Of a stretch of 38,866 nucleotides of DNA, positions 26,148 through 33,214 are shown one piece after another; positions within the stretch are counted from its first letter, which is position 1, and each line of letters opens with the position of its first letter. The notes below the pieces were generated by a model. That model worked only from the letters and a program-made list of their open reading frames with translations, had not been told where the DNA came from and did not search any database. Source of the DNA: Thalassospira lucentensis (GTDB lineage: Bacteria; Pseudomonadota; Alphaproteobacteria; Rhodospirillales; Thalassospiraceae); assembly GCF_011806425.1 (NCBI RefSeq), contig NZ_JAATOV010000009.1, positions 1 through 38,866 on the forward strand, read 5' to 3'. The translations under genes and the position numbers were made by a program.

Positions 26148-26600
26148 TTATTTATCGCTGTTGGTCGTCGAATAAATCACCTGACCAATCAAATCTTCAA
26201 GATTGACCGATCCTTGGGTGTATTGGACCTCGCCGCCCGGCGCGATCATGTCAATGTCACCGCCCGGTTCAAGCGCGATGAACTTACCGCCAAGCAACCC
26301 ATCCGACGCGATTTTCGCCGAGCTATCTGCAGGCAATTCAATATCGGATCGAACCGACATTTTGACCACCGCCATAAAGCTTTGGGGATTAAGGTCCTGT
26401 GACGTCACGGTGCCGACTTTCACACCGGAAATGCGCACATCATTGCCAACGTTCAGTCCATCAACCCGGTTAAAATTGGCAGAAATTTCATAGCCTTCCA
26501 CCTCCTCGATTCCGGCACGGGAATAAGAATAGGCCGCAAATCCGATTGCAACGGCAATCACCGCAGCACCTGCAAGGCTTTCGACTAGTCTGTTGCTCAT
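26148..26600 (-). CDS. mlaD: MlaD-type MCE-domain lipid transport protein
   Basis: This 150-residue inner-membrane-anchored protein has one N-terminal helix (about residues 8-27) and an MCE domain (about 38-115): YEISANFNRVDGLNVGNDVRISGVKVGTV and IASDGLLGGKFIALEPGG. MlaD forms a hexameric ring in the MlaFEDB phospholipid transporter that maintains outer-membrane lipid asymmetry. The length is normal. No mlaE, mlaF or mlaC lies next to it here, so its partners must be elsewhere. The ATG at 26600 is preceded by a G-rich but not canonical ribosome binding site; the longer frame upstream has no good start. Confidence 0.9.
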   Translation of the reverse strand: MSNRLVESLAGAAVIAVAIGFAAYSYSRAGIEEVEGYEISANFNRVDGLNVGNDVRISGVKVGTVTSQDLNPQSFMAVVKMSVRSDIELPADSSAKIASDGLLGGKFIALEPGGDIDMIAPGGEVQYTQGSVNLEDLIGQVIYSTTNSDK

Positions 26601-26685
26601 GACCCTATCCGCTTTGAACTTCTTTGATCGGTATATTGTCTTGCGTGGGTAAAAAATACAACACTGCAAAACAGACACAAAACAC

Positions 26686-26718
26686 AAAAGGGGCGCGAGT
26701 TTCCCCGCGCCCGCTTTT
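26686..26718 (-). terminator. Terminator after the NDUFA12 gene
   Basis: GGGCGCG (26691-26697) pairs with CGCGCCC (26706-26712). On the minus strand CCCCTTTTGTGTTTTGTG follows the stem. It ends 22 bases after the NDUFA12 stop and separates that gene from mlaD. Confidence 0.8.
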
Positions 26719-26740
26719 AAAAACTATTTTAAAAGGTCGA

Positions 26741-27103
26741 TCACCCTTCCGGGGACCATGCCTCGTAATCGCCGGTTGCTTTGGCGCGCTGACCACCTTG
26801 GTATTCATGGCCAGCCGGGCGATAGGCATGTTTGGTGCCGGTCAAATTCGGCAGATGTTCTTTCTGCCAATCATAACGGTCTTCGGCCTTATCAGACAGC
26901 GGCGCATCAACGGTGTAATGCAGCCATGCATGCCATTCAGCCGGTACTTTCGACCCTTCAACAATACCCTTATAGACCACCCAACGGCGGGTGCGACGGC
27001 CTTTGGCCGCGTTCTTTTCGGTGTAATAGACATTGCCGAAACGATCTTCGCCAACGCGCTTGCCAAACAGCGCAGTATAAATACGGGTGCCGACGGTGGC
27101 CAT
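26741..27103 (-). CDS. NDUFA12-family complex I accessory subunit
   Basis: This 120-residue protein is homologous to mitochondrial NDUFA12 (B17.2), a supernumerary subunit of NADH:ubiquinone oxidoreductase found in alphaproteobacteria. The hallmark segments are VGEDRFGNVYYTEKN, RRWVVYKG, VPAEWHAWLHYTVDAP and the Pro-rich C-terminal NLTGTKHAYRP. It would associate with the peripheral arm of complex I. The ATG at 27103 has GGAGAGAG about 9 bases upstream; the longer frame lacks this. The main nuo operon is not in the window. Confidence 0.93.
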   Translation of the reverse strand: MATVGTRIYTALFGKRVGEDRFGNVYYTEKNAAKGRRTRRWVVYKGIVEGSKVPAEWHAWLHYTVDAPLSDKAEDRYDWQKEHLPNLTGTKHAYRPAGHEYQGGQRAKATGDYEAWSPEG

Positions 27104-27333
27104 GTTGGGTCTCTCTCCAGATTTGGTTTGTCCGCCAAACGCGGCGCAAGACACATACGGGGTGCCATGCGGTCAACAAGGCTCTTATATGTCGTGATGT
27201 GCGCCCAAAGTCAATGTTTCAGGTGGCCGGGCACCCTCACCCGACCGAACAACAACCAAAACCGGAAACATTTCACCGATCACAAGCATTTACCGGTTCA
27301 CCACGCCCCCTTCGCACTTCCCTGAAACCATCC

Positions 27334-29817
27334 TTATGCGGCCTTTGGCAACGCCGCCCCAAATGACGGCCCCGCGTCGATCCAATTCAAATCCCCGGCA
27401 TAGCGCACAGAAAGCTGCCCTTGCGCGTTAAAGGCAAACAGATGCAGCCAATTATGATCAAACAGCGCCTTGACCTCGAGATGGCGGGCCAGAACGGCGT
27501 TGATCGCATCGGTACTCGCATCGACACACACGCTCAGCCTTGCTGGATGATGAACAAAATCATTCCCATTATGCACCGACTGGATCGGCAGGCCGGTACG
27601 AAGATCCCCGCCATTGCCTTCATAAACGCCGATCCCGCCAACCACATTATGCAAAAGCTTATTGCCCGCACCAAACAAATCGGGCGCCACAGTCGATCCG
27701 TAATATTGCAGGCTGATCCAACTGGCGACGACAACCGGCGCGGTCAAAATAAGTTCAAGCACCGCGTGATTGTTTTTGGCATCCGCCACCCGATCATAAT
27801 TATGCAGGAAACTTTCCCCGGCCAAATCCGCCCCCGCACTGTAATGGCGTGGTGCGGCAATGAAAAACCGACATCCCGCAAGACCCCATTCCGGCCGCGT
27901 TTCTGACCAGCTCAGTGCCCGGCGCGCAACATCGCTGGCACTGTCCGCACCAGGAAGCTTCCCTGCCCGTTCGGTCCTCGCCAACAAAGATGCCTGTGCC
28001 AATACCTGCTTCAAACGATCAATGCCGTCGTCAATTCCATCCGCCGACAGATCACTATCGAACAGGCTGACATAATCGGTGGTGGTGTCATGCAACGCGG
28101 CAATGAAAACCGTATCCTCGGGGATTTCAATGCCCCGGCCCTGCAAATCAGACCGCACTGATTTTTGATTTAACAGCCCGGCCAAAAGACGCGCATTCAC
28201 ATCCCCCGCATGGCCACCGCACGCCCCGCAATGAAGCGCGCTTTGATGCGGATTATTGGTCACATGCGCCCCATGCCCAACCAACAAAACAAGCTTGGCA
28301 AAGTTATCCGTAAGCGCCATGGCACGCAGGATTTTCTCCGCCGTATCGCAGGCATCTTTATCGTTTAATGGCGGGTCAAATACCGGCTTATCGGACGCCG
28401 ACGCCACGATTTTCGGACCGATATTCAAACTAGCTTTGATCAGCTTCCACACATAAGACGGCCCCGCCGATTCGACAAAGCCAAAGGACGATACCGCCGC
28501 GGTTTTAAACTGATACCAAGGCCGCGTTGTTGTGTGCCGATCCTTGGCAGTCGCCTTACTGTGCAGGCCCGGCTTTAACAAAACCGGCAACCGGTTTTCA
28601 TCGGCGTGTGCACAATGATCCCCCTCGGCCTCATCACTTCCATGCACATCATGCACATGATGTTGCACCGGCAGGCCAAAGAACCCGGCAAAGCCAAACG
28701 TCTCAATCATCGGATCGACGGCTTCCAACGCGCGGCGATACACCTCGGACCGAACATCAATGCAAAACGCCGCCTGAATGGCCGGGCGCAATGTTTTGGC
28801 TGCGGCCTGATCGCCATTGCCAAGCTTCGCCGCAAGCCCCCGCTGGCAACTGTTTTCATAAGCCACCTGCAAAATCTCGCAGGCAATATGATGCGCACCG
28901 GGGCCACTTGGATCGGCCAACGCGGTCAGGGAGGCCTGCCAGCCGTCTTTGATCTGCGCGCCATATTTTTCAAACAGCACATAATCCCAGCTTAGACACA
29001 CCGCCAACAGGGCCGCGACCGTATCGTCTTTCTGGCCATTAAGCTCCGCTGTCCAATGATGATACCGCGCATATTGTGACCAGCCATTCACGCTCAACAA
29101 CGACTGATAAAACTGGTTTTCCAGTCCCATCTGCGCCGGGTTGATCCGCCCCAACATAACCTTGATCGCGCCCTCAATATCATCTGGCAGATCACGCACC
29201 GCAGAACGGAATTTGGACAATCCCAGAATATTGGCACTGTAATCATGTGCCGCCCACTGTTTCCATGATGCCCACGGGCATGCCGCATCCCGATCCAGCG
29301 GCCAAATCGCCACCCCGGCGTCAAAGTAATTCGCCGCCCATTTACCAACCGATTTTTCAATCACCGCGGGCCAATCCTGCCCCGACGCGGTCGCACATAG
29401 TTGGGCAATCGTTGCGATCTTTTGATTTGGCGCATGGGCCGTGCCCACGATTTGTTTAAGGCTTTCAACCGTTGCCGGCTTATCGGCATAGGGCGACGCA
29501 TCAAGGGCAACCTGCAAATCATGGCTGCTGATGTCACCAGATGCGATTTTATTGGCGTACCACTCCAGCGGCATGAACACGCTTTTGCCACTCAGCTTTT
29601 CAAGTCGTGCGGCGACCTCTGCCAAGTTTTGCTGCGTTTGGCCCAAAAACGGATTAACCGCCACCGTGCTTTGCAACGACCAGGCCGGTGCGATCTGGCG
29701 GGTCGCTGTGTCCATCGCGGCACGCAATTTGGCATCCGACGCGGCATGTGGATCGACACCATCATTTGGCAGATCAATTTTCAGATCATCGGCGATATTT
29801 GAAACAGCGATATTCAT
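27334..29817 (-). CDS. dabA: DabA, inorganic carbon transporter subunit (UPF0753/DUF2309)
   Basis: This 827-residue cytoplasmic subunit of the DAB dissolved-inorganic-carbon accumulator is a beta-carbonic-anhydrase-like zinc protein that hydrates CO2 vectorially, driven by DabB. The zinc-site residues reported for Halothiobacillus DabA (Cys351, Asp353, His524, Cys539) have clear counterparts: Cys352 and Asp354 (AFCIDVRSEVYRR), His515 (LLVGHGAHVTNNP) and Cys530 (ALHCGACGG). The H-to-C spacing of 15 matches. VNPFLGQTQQNLAEVAARL near the start is typical. Residues about 386-404 form a His-rich stretch (see findings). The ATG at 29817 overlaps the dabB stop by four bases; GGAG lies 8 upstream. 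Confidence 0.94.
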   Translation of the reverse strand: MNIAVSNIADDLKIDLPNDGVDPHAASDAKLRAAMDTATRQIAPAWSLQSTVAVNPFLGQTQQNLAEVAARLEKLSGKSVFMPLEWYANKIASGDISSHDLQVALDASPYADKPATVESLKQIVGTAHAPNQKIATIAQLCATASGQDWPAVIEKSVGKWAANYFDAGVAIWPLDRDAACPWASWKQWAAHDYSANILGLSKFRSAVRDLPDDIEGAIKVMLGRINPAQMGLENQFYQSLLSVNGWSQYARYHHWTAELNGQKDDTVAALLAVCLSWDYVLFEKYGAQIKDGWQASLTALADPSGPGAHHIACEILQVAYENSCQRGLAAKLGNGDQAAAKTLRPAIQAAFCIDVRSEVYRRALEAVDPMIETFGFAGFFGLPVQHHVHDVHGSDEAEGDHCAHADENRLPVLLKPGLHSKATAKDRHTTTRPWYQFKTAAVSSFGFVESAGPSYVWKLIKASLNIGPKIVASASDKPVFDPPLNDKDACDTAEKILRAMALTDNFAKLVLLVGHGAHVTNNPHQSALHCGACGGHAGDVNARLLAGLLNQKSVRSDLQGRGIEIPEDTVFIAALHDTTTDYVSLFDSDLSADGIDDGIDRLKQVLAQASLLARTERAGKLPGADSASDVARRALSWSETRPEWGLAGCRFFIAAPRHYSAGADLAGESFLHNYDRVADAKNNHAVLELILTAPVVVASWISLQYYGSTVAPDLFGAGNKLLHNVVGGIGVYEGNGGDLRTGLPIQSVHNGNDFVHHPARLSVCVDASTDAINAVLARHLEVKALFDHNWLHLFAFNAQGQLSVRYAGDLNWIDAGPSFGAALPKAA

Positions 29818-31412
29818 GATTTTTCTCCGCTCTGATCTGCATGTGCAATGGCGACGGTCTTTCGCGTCGACCACGTCCCCGCCAAACGATCAAAAACAAC
29901 ATTGATATAAAGACCATTGGCCAAATGAACCCGCGCCTTGGTCATCAACGGCGCGGTGGCGATCTTGGGCAACATCACCTGAACAATGCTAAGCCCGGCA
30001 AACCCGATCACCAGCACCCCGATCAAACCCCACATTGCGCCATCTGGCATTGGTGCGGCGGGCAAAACCGTGCTGCCAAGCCACTCGGTCCCGGCATGCA
30101 ATCCGAAATAAACCGACGACATCACAAGCGATAAAAGGCCAACCCACATCGCGGCCATCGCCCCACCCGTCTCGCGCAGGCCCGACAACATCAATTGCGT
30201 CAGCCCAACCACCAAGACCAGCCCCAGCGCAATCGCCTGTGGTGCCTTATCCTCGACACCAAACGCCGCCCCGACGCCACCACAAACAACAACCGCCACA
30301 CCAAATGCCAATGCAGCTTTACCAAAGGTCACTGGCGCCTGACGGCCAAGTTTTTTGTGGCTGCGCACGCGGTCAATCGCACTGCCCGACGATAAAAATG
30401 CGTGCGCTTTATAAAGGGAATGGGCAACGATATGCAGCAAAGCCAACGCAAACAGGCCAAGGCCACATTGCACCATCATGAACCCCATCTGCGAAATGGT
30501 TGACCAACCCAGCGTGGTTTTCTCGGCCGTCTGGGTCATCATCACCGCACTGGCAAACAATGCCGTCACCAACCCAACCGCGGCAAGAACGGCCATGGTC
30601 GCAGGTGCCAACACCATAATGTCGGCCAACCGAATGATCAGGAACCCACCGGCATTAACAATCCCGGCATGCAACAAGGCCGACACCGGGGTTGGCGTTT
30701 CCATTACTTCCGTGATCCAGCCATGGGTGGGGAACTGTGCTGATTTCATCATCGCAGCAATCACAAACAGCGCGGTGATCAGTCCAACCGGTGTGCCCGC
30801 CGGGACAGATGTGTTCATCTGCGCAAGCTGCCCAAACGTCACGGTATGGAAATGCACATAGGTCAGGACAATCGCACTGATCAGGGCCACATCCCCAATC
30901 CGGGCAATGACAAACTTCTTACGCTGTGCGCGCTTTGCCCCTGCCCGGTCCCGATAAAACAACAGCAACCGGTGCAGCAACAAACTGGTCAGCATCCAGA
31001 AAAACGCCAGTTGAATCAGGTTGTCGGACTGCACAAGCCCGGTCACACTGGCCAATGTCAGGCCCATAAACCCGATAAACGCTCCTTGGCGCTTTTCACC
31101 ACGTAGGTAATTCAGGCTGTAGCGCAAAATAACCCACGCCAAAAACGCCACCAGACACAACATGGTGACACTGACAATATCGATCCGGGTGCCAAACGCG
31201 ACAATTCCCCAACTGGCAATCGTGTGGCTGCTGCTTCCCGAAAGTCCCAGCAAGATCGCACTGCCAATCGCGGCGGCCATCGCGCCAACGCATAAGATAT
31301 TGATCAACAGGGCCGCGCGGCGGCCAATCTTTTGCGCACGGATAAATCCGATCCCCCCGACCAAGGTCAGGCAAAGCGTCACGGCCAATGGCAATATGGA
31401 TGCTGGAATCAC
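29814..31412 (-). CDS. dabB: DabB, NuoL/MrpA-like cation-transporting partner of DabA
   Basis: This 532-residue inner-membrane protein has about 13-14 helices and is homologous to the ND5/NuoL proton channel subunits. It forms the energising half of the DAB complex. Characteristic segments are HGWITEVMETPTPVSALLHAGIVNAGGFLIIRL (the proton-channel helix pair of this family) and HSLYKAHAFLSSG. I place the start at GTG 31412 because AGGAGA lies 7 bases upstream; the frame continues to an ATG at 31463, but without a ribosome binding site and with an N-terminal extension lacking hydrophobic character. Its TGA overlaps the dabA ATG (ATGA), so the two are translationally coupled. Confidence 0.93.
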   Translation of the reverse strand: MIPASILPLAVTLCLTLVGGIGFIRAQKIGRRAALLINILCVGAMAAAIGSAILLGLSGSSSHTIASWGIVAFGTRIDIVSVTMLCLVAFLAWVILRYSLNYLRGEKRQGAFIGFMGLTLASVTGLVQSDNLIQLAFFWMLTSLLLHRLLLFYRDRAGAKRAQRKKFVIARIGDVALISAIVLTYVHFHTVTFGQLAQMNTSVPAGTPVGLITALFVIAAMMKSAQFPTHGWITEVMETPTPVSALLHAGIVNAGGFLIIRLADIMVLAPATMAVLAAVGLVTALFASAVMMTQTAEKTTLGWSTISQMGFMMVQCGLGLFALALLHIVAHSLYKAHAFLSSGSAIDRVRSHKKLGRQAPVTFGKAALAFGVAVVVCGGVGAAFGVEDKAPQAIALGLVLVVGLTQLMLSGLRETGGAMAAMWVGLLSLVMSSVYFGLHAGTEWLGSTVLPAAPMPDGAMWGLIGVLVIGFAGLSIVQVMLPKIATAPLMTKARVHLANGLYINVVFDRLAGTWSTRKTVAIAHADQSGEKS

Positions 31413-31478
31413 GAATTGTCTCCTGTCTAACGCGATTTGCGCTGACAATAAGATCAAGCTCATGATAAATTAAAATAT

Positions 31479-31489
31479 ATAGATTCTAT
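31479..31489. promoter_or_regulatory. Palindrome in the dabB-lysR divergent promoter region
   Basis: ATAGATTCTAT is a perfect 11-base palindrome around one central base. It lies in an AT-rich 103-base divergent region, 26 bases before the LysR ATG and 66 before the dabB GTG. Position and symmetry fit a LysR recognition site. Confidence 0.45.
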
Positions 31490-31515
31490 TGTTTTGTTCT
31501 GTTTAAGTGAACGAT

Positions 31516-32379
31516 ATGGCTGATCTGAATTACCACCACCTGCGCTATTTCCATGTTGTCGCCCACGAAGGCCACCTGACCCGGGCGGCGGAAAAGCTCA
31601 ATGTGTCGCAATCGGCCCTGTCCAGTCAGATCCGCCAACTCGAAGATCGGCTTGGGCAAAAGCTGTTTGATCGCCGTGGCCGCTCCCTGATCCTGACCGA
31701 GGCCGGGCGCATCGCCCTTGATCACGCCGATTCTATTTTCACCACTGGGCGCGAACTGCTCAACACCCTCAAACAAACTGGCATGGCGCGCCGTCCGCTT
31801 CGGGTTGGGGCCATTTCCACCCTGTCGCGAAACTTTCAGTTATCGTTTTTAAAACCGGCACTGGGCCGCAAGGATGTTGAAATCATTCTGCGCTCGGGAA
31901 GTTCGGCGGAACTGATCCCGGCCTTAACCGCCTTGCAGCTTGATGTGGTCCTGACCAATCAGCCACCCGATGCCGATGCGCTTTCCGATTTCGTCGTACA
32001 GGCGGTTGATACCCAGCCGGTCGGTTTGATTTGCACCCCGGACCTTTGCCCGAAACATCACAGCATCCAGGAACTCATCAGCACCGTACCGCTGATCTTG
32101 CCCGCCTATTCCAGCGTCATGCGCATGCATTTTGACGCGCTGTGTGATCGGCTTGATGTCACCCCACAAATCGCTGCCGAGGTCGAAGACATGGCAATGA
32201 TGCGTTTGCTCGCCCGCGAAGGGGCCGGTCTTGCCGTCATCCCGTCGATCGTGGTCAAAGATGAAATTGTGTCCGGCCGCCTGATCGAAGCCCACGTGCT
32301 GCCCGACATTCTTGAAACCTTTTATGCCGTCACCGTCCGGCGCAAGTTCCCCAACCCTGTCTTGTCGCTGGTCTGCTAG
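31516..32379 (+). CDS. LysR-family regulator, probably of dabBA
   Basis: This 287-residue regulator has an N-terminal helix-turn-helix (LNYHHLRYFHVVAHEGHLTRAAEKLNVSQSALSSQIRQLEDRLGQKLFDRRGR) of the NhaR-like subtype with the YHHLRYF start, and a LysR substrate-binding domain. LysR genes are known neighbours of dab operons. It is divergent from dabB, with 103 bases between starts, the usual layout for a LysR controlling the opposite operon. AAGTGA lies 5 bases before the ATG at 31516; an in-frame GTG at 31507 is less likely. Confidence 0.9.
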   Translation: MADLNYHHLRYFHVVAHEGHLTRAAEKLNVSQSALSSQIRQLEDRLGQKLFDRRGRSLILTEAGRIALDHADSIFTTGRELLNTLKQTGMARRPLRVGAISTLSRNFQLSFLKPALGRKDVEIILRSGSSAELIPALTALQLDVVLTNQPPDADALSDFVVQAVDTQPVGLICTPDLCPKHHSIQELISTVPLILPAYSSVMRMHFDALCDRLDVTPQIAAEVEDMAMMRLLAREGAGLAVIPSIVVKDEIVSGRLIEAHVLPDILETFYAVTVRRKFPNPVLSLVC

Positions 32380-32398
32380 GACAACGACGGCCACATCA

Positions 32399-32620
32399 TC
32401 AACGGGCACGCTCTAACCATAATTCGGTACGCGACTCTAAAGGATTACGTGCCCCGTCAATGCCGGGCATTGTTCTTGTGGATTTACGGGTAATTTTACC
32501 CTCGCTAACAACCCACAGCTTGTTGGGGTGCGACGACTCATTGAGCCACATATGGTGCAGGGGTTTGTCCACTCGCTTATCCACAATATGTGCCCATAGG
32601 CTGCGAAACGGGCGTGACAC
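32399..32620 (-). CDS. Possible small hydrophilic protein
   Basis: A 73-codon frame begins with GTG at 32620 and ends 20 bases from the LysR stop, convergent with it. The product is basic and hydrophilic (RVDKPLHHMWLNESSHPNKLWVVSEGKITRKSTRTMPGIDG). I recognise no family and see no strong ribosome binding site. It may be a real short gene or chance; the DnaA-box-like sites described nearby fall inside it. Confidence 0.3.
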   Translation of the reverse strand: MSRPFRSLWAHIVDKRVDKPLHHMWLNESSHPNKLWVVSEGKITRKSTRTMPGIDGARNPLESRTELWLERAR

Positions 32621-32629
32621 AGATCACAT
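32614..32629. promoter_or_regulatory. CRP-like palindrome
   Basis: CGTGACACAGATCACA matches TGTGA-N6-TCACA at nine of ten positions. It is about 590 bases before nrdJ and at the start of the small minus-strand frame. Its target is unclear. Confidence 0.35.
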
Positions 32630-32936
32630 GTTTTTTTCGCCCACACCGCCCACCTATTTCCCTAAATAAATCAATTATTTAACCGCATAAAACGCCATAA
32701 AAAACGTTACGGCAGCGTAAGTTTTAAGCTTCCCTCTGGAAATTCGTTGCCAACGGGGTTAGGTTGCTTTGGCTTGTGGACGACACCCATGTCGCGCCAC
32801 TAGATGTAGTTCGAGTCTTAAACACGAACCACACTCCAACTGCCGCCAAAGCCGCAGTATTCTGCGATTTCTGAGCCGATTCAGAGATTGTTAACGAGAA
32901 TCCCCCAACCATAAAATCCGTAAGACAGCGATCGAA

Positions 32937-32984
32937 GCACAACATGTTGTGTAAAAAATCACTGTCAACCACAAAGTTTGGTAG
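32937..32984 (+). promoter_or_regulatory. Paired NrdR-box-like operator before nrdJ
   Basis: GCACAACATGTTGTGT (32937-32952) matches the NrdR box consensus ACACWATATATWGTGT at 13 of 16 positions and contains a perfect 14-bp palindrome. A weaker second copy, CCACAAAGTTTGGTAG (32969-32984, 9 of 16), begins exactly 32 bases later. NrdR boxes normally occur in pairs about three helical turns apart. The second box covers the position expected for a -35 element. Confidence 0.6.
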
Positions 32985-33005
32985 ACGGGCACGGGATTTT
33001 GCTTT

Positions 33006-33011
33006 TATAGT
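33006..33011 (+). promoter_or_regulatory. Likely -10 element of nrdJ
   Basis: TATAGT matches the -10 consensus at five of six positions and lies 21 bases after the second NrdR-like box. There is no consensus -35 at 32983-32988. The predicted leader to the nrdJ ATG is about 200 bases. Confidence 0.4.
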
Positions 33012-33214
33012 CCCGCCCACGGAGCAAAAAGTTCCGAGGGGAAGATTTCCATCAAATACCAACGATACTGATAGTTATCGCTGATCCAGAAAAGACCGCA
33101 AAAAATGGTCAGATGGGGCAGCATCTAACCATTGAGCAAACTATATTAGTATCAGTCGACTCTGGCGCAGAACAACACGCGCTGCGACACGGCTGATCAA
33201 AACCGGAGCAAACC

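Larger units (their letters stand above)
32630..33214. other. Gene-free upstream region of nrdJ
   Basis: No coding gene is evident. The stretch 32650-32710 is AT-rich. A DnaA-box-like TGTGGACGA lies at 32775-32783. The section 32937-33011 carries the likely operator and promoter of nrdJ. I looked for the B12-box and conserved core of a cobalamin riboswitch before this B12-dependent enzyme and did not see one. Confidence 0.5.

Noticed and set aside
32582..32597. Third NrdR-box-like sequence CCACAATATGTGCCCA
   Set aside because: Only the left half fits the consensus. It is more than 400 bases before the likely nrdJ promoter and out of phase with another box, and it overlaps a DnaA-box match.
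33012..33214. Cobalamin riboswitch before the B12-dependent reductase gene
   Set aside because: I looked for a B12 box and the conserved core elements in the leader and found no convincing match. The NrdR-like boxes explain regulation better.
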